Source: Tubulanus polymorphus
Taxonomy: Eukaryota; Nemertea; Palaeonemertea; Tubulaniformes; Tubulanidae
DNA length: 64,000 nt
Direction of reading: 5' to 3'
NCBI RefSeq assembly: GCF_964204645.1
Contig: NC_134025.1
Coordinates: 16,400,001-16,464,000 of the forward strand
Position numbers and translations under genes: made by a program. The stretch's first letter is position 1. Each line of letters begins with the position of its first letter. This document shows positions 10,371 through 19,303 of the stretch, in pieces. The notes beneath the pieces were generated by a model, which did no database searches, was not told where the DNA came from, and was given only the letters and a program-made list of their open reading frames with translations.

Positions 10371-10978
10371 ATGTCAAAGAAATCGAGTAAGAATAGTATT
10401 GATATTGAAAAAACATTAGATGATTTGGGCATAAGTGATAATAAGGATATTCCAACCAAAATTGAAAATAATATTCAAGTTAATAACAATATAGATTATG
10501 AATACTATTTATATTGTAAACACCATCTTGAATTATTAATTGCTGGCGGGAATCTAAGGAGTTTTTAAATAGAATCATTACTTTTCAAGAATTAGACTCT
10601 ATGAAACCCGATAAAGTAATAAAATATTTTAAGATTTATGAAGAAGCTAGATTAGCTAGAATAAACGACTCTATAAGTGATGGTATTATCAAATGTTATT
10701 CAAAATTATGTAACCAGTTAATACCAATTAATGATGAAAATAAATTATATAGTGATTTGAAAAATGACTATTTAGTTATGACTGAATTACAAACATGGGT
10801 TGGTTATGCTTCATTTCAATTAGGATCGGTTATGACATTAATTTCTACTGGTGTCATAACATTTTCGAACATCAAGCCTATGGAATATAAATCAGGTAAG
10901 AACGAAAGAGATGTACTTCAACCAAACGGTGAAACAGAAAATGAATCAGAACAAAAATTAACTAAAATAAATGAGTGA
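10371..10978 (+). pseudogene. Conserved element protein, ~200 codons, one frameshift
   Basis: TAAATG start at 10371. The first frame runs 65 codons to a TAA at 10566-10568; a second frame, open well upstream of its ATG at 10601, continues to 10978. The break is near 10548-10553. The protein has an acidic N-terminus and a helical middle (IYEEARLARINDSISDG). It ends with a hydrophobic segment (WVGYASFQLGSVMTLISTG) that could lie in a membrane. The 3' end overlaps the next gene by 8 bp. I recognise this as a type of protein often found in pPolB/integrase elements, but not its function. Confidence 0.55.
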
Positions 10979-11339
10979 TGGAGTTAAGAAAAAGGCTAGA
11001 TCCGAGAAACAAATTAAATGGGCAAGAGAATTAGGTAAAAGATCTTCAGAATTAAAAAAAGCTAAGAAAAAGAAATTAACTGATATAAATGAATCAGAGA
11101 CTTTATCTGATATTGATTCGAATGATAATCCATCTGATTCTTCTAATGCTGGAAGTAATTATAAATTATATATTACAATTGGATTAGTATCAGTTATTAT
11201 ATTATCCGGTGTAATATATAAATATAAGTATAAATCTGATGATAAAGATGATTCCAATGATAATAAACCTATTATACCAGAAAATAAGTCAAATCATAAA
11301 GTCATTGATACTAAATCTAAATTATTATTAATGGATTAA
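10971..11339 (+). CDS. Basic single-pass membrane protein, 122 aa
   Basis: TAAATG start overlapping the previous gene by 8 bp. The N-terminal ~40 residues are very basic (KKKARSEKQIKWARELGKRS, then KKAKKKK) and could bind DNA. An acidic Ser/Asp/Asn linker follows, then one membrane helix (LYITIGLVSVIILSGVIY) and a charged tail. The combination of a DNA-condensing-like head and a membrane anchor would suit a virion core or membrane protein; that is inference. It lies just before the integrase. Confidence 0.55.
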   Translation: MSDGVKKKARSEKQIKWARELGKRSSELKKAKKKKLTDINESETLSDIDSNDNPSDSSNAGSNYKLYITIGLVSVIILSGVIYKYKYKSDDKDDSNDNKPIIPENKSNHKVIDTKSKLLLMD

Positions 11340-11345
11340 AATAAG

Positions 11346-12464
11346 ATGAAAAAAGAACAATATTTAAGAGATTTATATTACAACCCAGAAAGTGAAGTAT
11401 CATATTCTAACGTTTCAGAATTATGGGATAAAATTAAATCTGATAATGAAAATGGTAATGGTGCCGTATGGCACCCACACGGTGATATAAAATATAGTGA
11501 ATTAAAATCATGGTTACAAAATCAACCAACATATCAAATCCACAAGAAAATGGATAAAACTTATTTAACAAGAAAAGTTATGGTTTCATATATCGATCAA
11601 CAATGGCAAGCAGATTTAATTGACATGAAGAACTTAGAGGAATACAACAAAGGATATTTCTGGATATTGAATGTTATAGACATATTCAGTAGATACGCAT
11701 GGTCAATTCCAATCAAAAATAAAACTGGTATAGAAGTAACAAATGCTTTTAAATCAATATTTAAAAAAGCTATTCCGGATAAGATACAATTTGATGAAGG
11801 TAAGGAATTTTATAAAAAACATTTTAAAAAACTATTATCTGATAACGATGTAGATTATTTTTCAACACACTCAGATAAAAAAGCATCTATTATAGAAAGA
11901 TTTAATAAAACATTGAAAACTAGAATGTGGAAATATTTTACTGCTAATGAAACATATAAATATATCGATGTGTTAGATGATTTAGTGAAAGGTTATAATA
12001 ATTCTAAACATAGTTCTATAAATATGAAACCTATACAAGCTAGAAAAGAAGATAATTCAGAAATAGTTTGGAATAATTTATATGGAGCGTTTGTTACACA
12101 TGATTTCGGCAAACCTAAATTTAAAATTGGACAACACGTAAGAATATCTAAATATAGAAAAACCTTTTATAAATGTTATACCCCTAATTTTACAGAAGAA
12201 ATATTTAAAATTAAAAAGATAATATTAACTAAACCTTTTGTTTATAAATTAGAAGATATAAAAGATGAAGAAATATTAGGTTATTTCTATGAACAAGAAT
12301 TATCACTTGTACCAAATCCAGAAGAAATAGAATACAAAATAGAAAAAGTATTGAAAACAAAAACTCTTAAAGGAAAAAAGTATTCTTTGGTGAAATATAA
12401 AGGATATGATGATAAATTTAATAAATGGATTTTATCTAGTAAAATTAAAAAAATAAATGAATAA
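11346..12464 (+). CDS. Retrovirus-type integrase with C-terminal chromodomain, 372 aa
   Basis: Intact ORF. The rve catalytic core has Asp90 in QWQADLIDM, Asp150 in IQFDEGKEF and Glu184 in HSDKKASIIERFNKTLK, i.e. a D,D(~34)E triad that cuts and joins element ends to host DNA. Residues ~115-125 (SRYAWSIPIK) and the region RMWKYF are typical of Polinton integrases. The last ~45 residues (EYKIEKVLKTKT...YSLVKYKGY...KWI) form a chromodomain, which in other elements steers insertion to particular chromatin. It overlaps the ATPase start by 8 bp. It is the one signature enzyme of this copy that is free of frameshifts and stops. Confidence 0.92.
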   Translation: MKKEQYLRDLYYNPESEVSYSNVSELWDKIKSDNENGNGAVWHPHGDIKYSELKSWLQNQPTYQIHKKMDKTYLTRKVMVSYIDQQWQADLIDMKNLEEYNKGYFWILNVIDIFSRYAWSIPIKNKTGIEVTNAFKSIFKKAIPDKIQFDEGKEFYKKHFKKLLSDNDVDYFSTHSDKKASIIERFNKTLKTRMWKYFTANETYKYIDVLDDLVKGYNNSKHSSINMKPIQARKEDNSEIVWNNLYGAFVTHDFGKPKFKIGQHVRISKYRKTFYKCYTPNFTEEIFKIKKIILTKPFVYKLEDIKDEEILGYFYEQELSLVPNPEEIEYKIEKVLKTKTLKGKKYSLVKYKGYDDKFNKWILSSKIKKINE

Positions 12465-13068
12465 AGATTTATTTATATTTGAACCGCATAATATGTTAGT
12501 TACTGGTTTAACAAACTGTGGTAAAATACATTTCATATTAGATTTGTTAGAAACTATTTATAAGAATCATTTTGATAATATAATATTATTTTGTCCTACT
12601 TATGAAATGAATAAAACATATTATAGAGATATAGTTAAGATAAAAAAGTTTATTATATTAGATCCTAAAACAGTAAAAGAAAATTTAGATAATTGTATAA
12701 AAATAGCAATTGATATTTATAAAGGTTCAAATACATTATTCATTATAGATGATTGCGCAAATTTACATGATTCAAAAGTGTGAGAAAGTGAGTTATGTTA
12801 CTTAGCTTTCTCTGGGAGACATTTTGGGATAACAACATGGGTTTTAAATCAAAAATATAATTCAATTGTTAAAGACTTTAGGGAGAATATAAGATTTCTA
12901 GTTTTATTTTATAACAAAGATAAACAATCTATGCAACAATCATTGGAAGAAAATCAAATTATACCTACTGAATTACATGATGAATATATGAATAAATTAA
13001 AGAATAATAAAGGTTCAAAATTATTACTGAGACTACAATTTCCCTATGAATATAAGTTTATAAAATAA
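12457..13068 (+). pseudogene. A32/FtsK-HerA-type packaging ATPase with an in-frame stop
   Basis: TAAATG start, 8-bp overlap with the integrase gene. The N-terminal part has a P-loop at GLTNCGKIHF, where the usual Thr/Ser after GK is Ile, so nucleotide binding is probably lost. Walker B is TLFIIDD at residues ~93-99. A TGA at 12781-12783 ends the first ORF at 108 aa, but the same frame continues with AFSGRHFGITTWVLNQKYNS (conserved in packaging ATPases) up to TAA 13066-13068. The total is about 203 codons, a normal length for this family. The enzyme would pump element DNA into a capsid; this copy is doubly damaged. Confidence 0.85.
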
Positions 13069-13180
13069 CTATTAATATGTCTATATATCTATTCTATAAG
13101 AGCTCACACTTTTATATTGAATAATCTGTCAATTTAAATGTTATTCATTTATATTTTATTCATGTATATGAATATTTTGA

Positions 13181-13370
13181 GAGTAATAGGGGTAATAGGC
13201 TTTCAGGCTAAAGGTTAAAGGGGCGAGTGAGTAAAAAATGAAAATAACAATAATTTCCAGTTGAATTAGGAGTGTGCGCGACTAATTCAACTGGAAATTA
13301 TTGTTATTTTCATTTTTTACGAGCTCGACCCTTCGACCTTCGGCCTGAAAGCCTATTACCCCTATTACTC
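13181..13370. repeat. Right terminal palindrome of the Polinton-like element, 190 bp
   Basis: Arms 13181-13269 and 13282-13370 pair with no net indel around centre 13275.5. The apex GAGTGTGCGCGA (13270-13281) is unpaired. The inner stem (GTAAAAAATGAAAATAAC...) is perfect. The middle of the stem has scattered mismatches, several of them T-G wobbles, and the outer 28 bp (GAGTAATAGGGGTAATAGGC) pair perfectly. The left end of the element shows the same centre. The shape is that of a hairpin telomere copied into double-stranded form. Confidence 0.9.
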
Positions 13371-13850
13371 CAATCCTAGGCATCGCCTATCTCCTTGGAA
13401 CAGTCCATTCTCAGAAAAGAGACGTTGTCATGTTTCCGTTTGATGCAGGTTGAATATTCTATAAAAATAATGTGTAGATATATTTTAGTAAGCTATTGCA
13501 ATCGGTCTGATGATGACGTCATCAATCCCCCATTATGTAGAATAGTAGATACCTACCTTTCACCATGATTTGGTCTTAAATATTCAGTGACCCTACGCGC
13601 CATGTTGAAGTGTTCATATTATCCTAGAGAGAGATCAAATAGATGTATTTTAACACTTCTAAACAGAATCTAGTTTTATTCATACCTCGATGAAATCAAA
13701 TATTAACCATTATGCAGAGATCATGTATCTTAGATGGTTTACCTTTCAGATATGGGATTAGTGGCATCCACGTGAATATAGTAGTCTCAGCAGACCCACA
13801 TTTGTACAATGTAAAGTAATTCAATATCAATAAGAAATATTTCATACATT
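13371..13850. other. Non-element flank, no gene
   Basis: Base composition rises towards average and AT-rich element-type sequence stops at 13370. I see no coding region or repeat with a partner in the window. It separates the two Polinton-type units. Confidence 0.4.
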
Positions 13851-14091
13851 TCAGCTAATTTAACAGTCTTATTCGTGATTTATCATTTAGTTTATAAATA
13901 TACAATGTACACAATTTAATACTTAAACAGTTTAACAATCTAATGGATTCATTGTAATCCTCTTTTATTAATGATAAATGTAAATATATAATTGAATATG
14001 ATTTATACTTTTCCAAATATTTATGATAAATCTGTGAGGTAAATAAATATTGAAACAGAAATATATATGATAAAACTATTTATGATATTTA

Positions 14092-14184
14092 TGTACTCTG
14101 AGACGTACGAGTAAGAATCCAAGAATCCAAGAAATCTTACTTTCTTGGCAAGAATCTTGGTTTCTTACTCGTACGTCTAGTACA
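14092..14184. repeat. 93-bp foldback with TACGTCT-type arms
   Basis: Left arm AGACGTACGAGTAAGAATCC and right arm ...TTTCTTACTCGTACGTCT pair over about 18 bp, then more loosely through CCAAGAATCC/GGCAAGAATCTTGG to a centre near 14138. TGTACT/AGTACA extends the stem outward. No ORF. It lies between non-coding AT-rich sequence and the minus-strand genes; it may be a MITE insertion or a second terminal hairpin. Confidence 0.7.
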
Positions 14185-14299
14185 TAGATATATAAATTAG
14201 TTTTTATAAAAATCATGAATATAAATTATTAATCTAAATATTGAAATAGTTATAATATTATCTATTTTTATATTTTCAACCAATTTAACAGTCTTATTC

Positions 14300-14605
14300 T
14301 CAATTTGAATTATGAAATTTCTCATCTAATTCATACATATACATGTGATATCTCAAACTCTTTTTATTTTTATATCTTTTATTACATATTTCACAGCATT
14401 TAATATTATTTATTCGATCTGATAGATAATTTATATTTTCTTTCAATTCTGTATATCTAATTTTACAGCTATCATAGAATTCTAACAACTGTTTTATAGT
14501 ATAAACTGAGAAAGAAAATAAACCTGAAATCATAATAATTGATTTAATATTCTGTTGATTTTTATATATTAGATGTAATATTTCGATTACCTTATTTTCA
14601 CTCAT
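14300..14605 (-). CDS. Membrane/C2H2 finger protein, 101 aa
   Basis: Intact ORF. A hydrophobic helix (IIMISGLFSFSVYTI) is followed by a helical region and a C-terminal C2H2-like finger (CCEICNKRYKNKKSLRYHMY, last His ~12 residues further). The arrangement of helix then finger parallels the 263-aa product at 6405 of the first element, so the two may be homologous small structural or DNA-linked membrane proteins. Function unknown. Start context is TAAAAATG, not TAAATG. Confidence 0.5.
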   Translation of the reverse strand: MSENKVIEILHLIYKNQQNIKSIIMISGLFSFSVYTIKQLLEFYDSCKIRYTELKENINYLSDRINNIKCCEICNKRYKNKKSLRYHMYMYELDEKFHNSN

Positions 14606-14652
14606 TTTTATAGTTAAAATATATAGAATAAATTAAATTAAAAGATGCTGTT

Positions 14653-14874
14653 TTAATCTTCAATATCATTTAAATCATTAGTTTTTTTATTCTTTTTATT
14701 TCGATGATTGTTTCCATTTAACTTCTTTAACTTTTTACTCAATTTATTATTTTCATTAATCAAATCTTTTGAAATATTCTCATAGTAAAAATGTAATGCT
14801 GCCAATATTAAACCTCCTGCTACCAAATAATGCTTCAAATCACTTTTTCCAATTTGAATGCTGAAATCATCCAT
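14653..14874 (-). CDS. Small membrane protein with basic tail, 73 aa
   Basis: Start codon preceded by TAA (AAATAAATGG on the minus strand), as in the first element. Residues ~15-30 (LVAGGLILAALHFYY) form one membrane helix; then come a coiled-coil-like part (LINENNKLSKKLKKLN) and an Asn/Lys-rich tail. Unknown family. Helix plus basic tail resembles the 122-aa protein of element one in type, not clearly in sequence. Confidence 0.5.
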   Translation of the reverse strand: MDDFSIQIGKSDLKHYLVAGGLILAALHFYYENISKDLINENNKLSKKLKKLNGNNHRNKKNKKTNDLNDIED

Positions 14875-14932
14875 TTATTTAAAGAAAAAAAATTAAGAGT
14901 AATTTGAAATATCTTATTTTGAATATGAATAC

Positions 14933-15517
14933 TTAGAGTTGAATTATAATTTTTGAGTAATGATATTTTGATTTAAGATGATGTGATTTATTGCTTCGAG
15001 TATAATATTTTCCACAATTACATAACACTTTTTCATTAGGTTCATATTTAGGTGTATCAATTTTATTGTCTTAGTTACATTGAATCCCAACATCTTTGAA
15101 TGATTTTTCATTTGGAATGTCGGGGATGAATCTCTTTTCTTGTAATCTGAAAAACATAACATAGCATTCTCTGAATGGGCAATACCGTAAGTGTAAAAAT
15201 AATGTTTTATGAATTAATAATGTACTTTCATCATTAAAAAGTGATTGCATTTCATCTGTAATTATTAAATATTTAACTATTCCATCAAATGTTGTGAATT
15301 ATGGAATTATTGGATTGAATAAGATTTTATCTTTATCATTCGATAACTCTATTATTAGATAATGATTTTTAAACACTAATTCAGTAATATTTTTCACTTG
15401 AAAACGAAGACGCGCAGTTTTGATCAAGTCTTTAATAGGAATGAAATTTTTAATTGTGAAATATTTTTCTAATTCATTTAAATCGATATCTTTGAACTGT
15501 AGTATCTGTTCATTCAT
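14933..15517 (-). pseudogene. Unknown element gene with C-terminal zinc finger, two in-frame stops
   Basis: One frame runs 195 codons from ATG at 15517 (MNEQILQFKD) to TAA at 14933-14935, interrupted by TAA at 15299-15301 and TAA at 15071-15073, with no frameshift. The first part is helical and hydrophobic (IKDLIKTARLRFQV). The last ~35 residues hold a short finger, CNCGKYYTRSNKSHHL with a final His. Small CxCG...H...H fingers of this kind are frequent in virus-like elements. The two stops in an otherwise clean frame suggest recent inactivation. Function unknown. Confidence 0.55.
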
Positions 15518-15529
15518 ATTTATAAGCAA

Positions 15530-15970
15530 TTTTTTTATTAAAATTTATATTTTCATCAACTCGTTAATTACTCGTTACTTTTAAAGATAAAATAAGAATT
15601 AACGCATATAAATATAAATATTCACTGTTTTAAATATAAATTATTTCACTCGTTAATTACTCGTTACTTTTATACTGAAAATAAGAATTTAACACATATA
15701 AATATAAATATTCAATGATTTAAATATGAATTATTTCACTCACACTTTACTCACACTTTTTATGTTTAAAAATTGATTTTAATTCTAACAAATCGTTAAT
15801 TACTCGTTACTTTTTCTCACACATTTAATTTTTGCACTTTACTCACACTTTGCTCACACTTTTAATATTGAAAATTGATTTTTTATTATTCGAAATCTAT
15901 ATTTGAACTTATTTTCTAGATTATTATGCTAACACTTTACTCACACTTTTTAAATATGAATATTTTAAGA
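15530..15970. promoter_or_regulatory. Subterminal direct repeats and CTCACACTT iterons
   Basis: Two ~90-bp direct copies beginning CTCGTTAATTACTCGTTACT lie at 15559-15650 and 15648-15740. A third partial copy of the first words is at 15793-15811. They are followed by repeated CTCACACTTT units at 15738-15866 and 15941-15950. No gene. The position just inside the palindromic end and the iteron pattern suggest a replication or packaging signal, by structure only. Confidence 0.45.
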
Positions 15971-16120
15971 GTAATAGGGAATAAGTTGTTCTAGATTAAA
16001 GGTTGAGAGGGCGAGTGAGTAGAAAATGAAAAATAAATTCGAGTGTGCGATAATTTATTTTTCATTTTCTACTCACTCGACCTTTCGACCTTTGATCTAG
16101 AACAACTTATTCCCTATTAC
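15971..16120. repeat. Terminal palindrome of the second element, 150 bp
   Basis: Arms 15971-16039 and 16052-16120 pair around centre 16045.5 without net indel. The apex CGAGTGTGCGAT (16040-16051) shares GAGTGTGCG with the first element although much of the stem differs. Mismatches in the stem (TTAAAGGTTGAGA against its partner) are mainly T-G type. The outer edge again ends ...CCTATTACT before the flank. Confidence 0.88.
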
Positions 16121-16380
16121 TATCATCTCCATCACCATCCCCTCCATCATCTTCAAATCTTCCATTGTTATTTCCACCATCGTATTCGGTATGATTTCCT
16201 GCACCTTCAACTCTATTTTCGATGATACCACATTCCACGCTAATCTATGTAAATAAGCATGATTTATAAAGCAATAACTTATTACTATACGTAACATTTA
16301 GCCAGATAAAAAGGATATTTCTGGGCGAGTTGGTAAGTAAATTTATTTCAAGGTCATTAATGAGGTAGTAAACGGTTTTG

Positions 16381-16553
16381 CTAAATTTCATTATTGTTAT
16401 TTGAGTCCCAGCCATTAGGACTTGCCTTTAATTCTTTTGTACTTTCGTTAGTTAGAACATCTTCAAATTTTCTCTTGTGCCTTTTCCGGGTTCTGCGGCA
16501 CACCATATTGCCATGACATTTTGCACAAAAGCAGATCATCTTTGACATTGCAA
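16381..16553 (-). CDS. Possible exon encoding a CxxC/RH motif protein (transposase-like N-terminus)
   Basis: On the minus strand a pyrimidine-rich acceptor (TATATTGTTTCAG) is followed within 5 bases by ATG at 16548. The short reading frame gives CFCAKCHGNMVCRRTRKRH, a CxxC...RRT..RH pattern I associate with N-termini of En/Spm-type transposase proteins in invertebrates. The frame ends at TAG 16381-16383 after 56 codons. It may be a small transposon exon or remnant. Low certainty. Confidence 0.3.
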
Positions 16554-16624
16554 CTGAAACAATATACAATCTTAAAACTAGAATATATTGAATATTCTTG
16601 AATGGGCTTTCGGTTGATCGCATC

Positions 16625-18190
16625 TACCCCGTACGTAGTTCCTTTTCGTGGGTTGAAATATTTTTTTGTTTGCATTTTAAGATGGATTGGAACAAAACAA
16701 AATGATTTGAAATTCGTTTTTTATTTGATTATTTACCACTTTGATGAAAACCTCGATGGGCTGCAGAAAAAAATAAAAAAGAACTGAAAATTGTATCTTG
16801 AACAGTTAATTGCGTGAGTTATCGGATAGATGGCGTATGGGGTAGAGACGCTCTGGGAAAGATGAGGCTTTTCAAAGTCGATGCAGCTGGTTTTTTCTAT
16901 GTGAGCCAGATAAACAAATACCTAGTTTCTCAAGAAAGTCAAATGCTGCCCGCGTCATTAAGAGTGCCCAATAAAAATTGAAAAGTAAATTGTGCCCTCA
17001 TCGCCAAAGCATCTATCGTGTTTTTTATCACAAACGGCGCTCGTCCGCATCTGTAAATTGTAACACAGTCGTTTTTTTTCTACAGGCTATGCGTCTATTA
17101 TGTCAACACGCCGAACTGGTCGTTGAGTTGTTAAGTCAAGGAAAATGATTGTGGCCGGATGATCGCCTCCGTTTCGATGTCGTAATAAGACGATATCGTT
17201 TAATTTCATTTCATAAGTTTAGCGTTAATAAGCTTTTGGCATATGTTCTTGTAAGTATTTGTCTTTGAGGCACCGTCTTTGGCATTGGTCTGGAATGGCG
17301 AGCGGAAATTAATGATTGAGAAACTTTGGAAAAGTGTTTGGTTGTTACCAGTAGAAGTCAAATAATACTTTTAGTCTGCCTGCTGGTGCTGGTAAGTCAT
17401 TGAATAGCCACCGGGCAGTTCTAAAATCTTGAAATCTTTTTAAATAAATATTACAGATAGGATAAGTTGTGGTTTATTTGTTCAATTCGTGGATTTGATG
17501 TCACATGGCATTTTAAGGATCTCGAGCCTCCACTTACCGTGGGTGGTGATTCGAGTTGGTTCTTTAGGCTAAAAAATTGATACCTTGTTTCTCCGCTCTG
17601 CTGAGATTAAAACCTGGCCGTGCTGGCCGCCTATCTACCCTATACATATTTTTAAATCGTGTTCAATTTTACCTTAACAGAACTGTTTAATTATAAAATA
17701 GGCCTATCATATTTTACAAAAATGTCCCGGCCCCTGCGAAGAAACGAGGTATTGTTTGTGTTTAGCCTTAGACGTTTTGTTAGAAATAAGAATAACACAA
17801 ATCAACTGAAAATTTCATTTTAATTTAATTTAGAACTTTATTTGACACGTGGACCTATTGAACATCGTACATTTTCAGTAATACCTGGAACTATTTTCAT
17901 AAGAATCTTTTAGTGTTCTGTTGGTGCCATCTGTAATTCAGTTTAGAAATTATATTATCTTATAATTCGCATATCTTCATGAAAAGCGCCCGCGAGTACG
18001 TCATCGTTATTTTGTTTAATGTCATTTTTGTTTGTATGACATGCACAAATCGTGCTTTTGGTTGATCGCATCTACCGTCGGTACCTCTTTCGTATGTGCC
18101 GCTCACCCTGTACACACCGAGCAGAATGGTCGTAGTGCTGTAAATAAAACAATGATAGAAAAGAACGTAACTTATTTTCTACATTCTTCG
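16625..18190. other. Intergenic, no supported gene
   Basis: Mixed-composition sequence without a convincing ORF. A short word TTGATCGCATCTACC occurs at about 16613 and 18063, so parts may be a dispersed repeat. Confidence 0.35.
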
Positions 18191-19303
18191 GTCACTAATT
18201 AATAACGAAAATATTTGTACCTGGCAGGTCATTAAATACTTCGATCAACGTAAATTTCGTAAATGATAAAAACCTACTATCTGCATGGAAATATGTGATA
18301 ACACTCTCCGAACCAATCAAACATGACATAAAAACCAATGTATTATGCAATAACCCTTCAATAACTTTTAACGGCAAAACTTTAAACTACCCAGAGTATT
18401 CGGAAATAGGACTGACAAGTGTAAAAAATGTATTCGATGAACACGGAAATTACTTGGAATTTGAAAATTTAACCCCAATCCTCGACAATGCTGAAAAACA
18501 TAAACAGATATATGCGGCGATTCCCAGAGAATGGCGTATAATCCTTGGCGACAAAGCCTTAGCTGACACAAAAAATCGGCTTTTACGGTAAAATTACAAA
18601 ATAAACAAAGACTTTTCATTCATTTAACAATGGGGCAGATATATAGCTTAATTATACATAAGCAATTTGGCCATATTGCTCCGATAGGATAAAGGAAAGT
18701 CGAAGATTTCCTCAACGAAAATGATATCAACTGGGCCCAAATTTGGGGAGATACCTATCACCCGATCATTGACAAAAAGTTGGGAGACATGCAATGGCGA
18801 TTCCTACATGATTCTTTAGCCACAGCGGACAAACTCGTAACATGGCAAGTTTCAAATGACCCAAACTGTAAGGTATGTGGTCGAGCGGCAACGAATAGAC
18901 ATGTGTTAATTGAATGCCCGGCTGCAGCCGAACTTTTCTCACGATTCCAAACTATAATTGACCAAATAGCAGAACAGCCAACTAACTTGAATAAACATGT
19001 AATCTATTTCGGCTTGCCTAGACAAATACTTAGGAATTCAAAAAATAGACTTATATGTAATTATGTCATATCAGTTCTGAAATGGGCGCTGTACAAAAAT
19101 CACCGTAAAGCATGTGACGGAGAACAACAAATAGATCTAAAAAGCAATGCTAGGAATTATATTGTAAATAGATTAAAACAAGAGATTACCCACAAAAGAA
19201 ACATACATTTGTGGACCCAAAATGTATCCCTAATCAAAATAAGTGGAATGGATTTGGTAATAGATGGAACACTACTCGATACAATTTATGATATACTGTA
19301 AGC
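18190..19303 (+). pseudogene. Non-LTR retrotransposon ORF2 3' end (thumb and zf-RVT-like region)
   Basis: Open blocks at 18295-18591 and 18780-19303 belong to one gene with frame breaks between ~18580 and 18780. The second block starts near residues MQWRFLHDSLATADKLVTW and has CKVCGRAATNRHVLIECPAA, the C-x2-C...H...C cluster found after reverse transcriptase in many LINEs. It goes on with VLKWALYKNHRKA, a conserved C-terminal W..Y..R motif. The catalytic RT core is not present, so this is a 5'-truncated copy, as usual for LINE insertions. Confidence 0.75.

Larger units (their letters stand above)
557..13370 (+). mobile_element. Polinton/Maverick-type (adinto-like) integrated virus-like element, degraded
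   Basis: About 12.8 kb, strongly AT-rich compared with its flanks, with nearly all genes on the plus strand. It contains the diagnostic set of Polintons: protein-primed family-B DNA polymerase, retrovirus-type integrase with chromodomain, and an A32-like packaging ATPase, plus a candidate minor capsid protein, HNH nuclease and small membrane proteins. I could not recognise a major capsid protein or an adenovirus-type cysteine protease, both usual in this group; they may be absent, too diverged, or lost. The polymerase has at least four frameshifts and the ATPase a stop, so this copy is not autonomous. The left end is a short palindrome (557-636), the right a long one (13181-13370). No clear target-site duplication is visible, and the left end appears truncated. 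Confidence 0.85.
13851..16120 (-). mobile_element. Terminal fragment of a second Polinton-type element
   Basis: About 2.3 kb of AT-rich sequence with three small genes on the minus strand and a palindromic end at 15971-16120 that matches the right end of the first element in layout, flanking words (TGAATATTTT[GA]AGAGTAATAGGG) and apex. It lacks polymerase, integrase and ATPase, so it is a deletion derivative or a truncated insertion. The inner boundary is uncertain; the palindrome at 14092-14184 or the flank change near 13850 may mark it. An 18-bp word AATTTAACAGTCTTATTC occurs at 13857 and 14282, suggesting a local duplication. Confidence 0.6.

Noticed and set aside
557-13370. Flip/flop inversion of the hairpin apex between the two ends
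   Set aside because: At first the two apices look inverted, but read outward from the element they are identical, as expected for plain terminal inverted repeats.
16043-16297. Frames beside the second terminal palindrome
   Set aside because: Low-complexity His/Leu- or Met-rich products crossing the palindrome and flank; no gene features.
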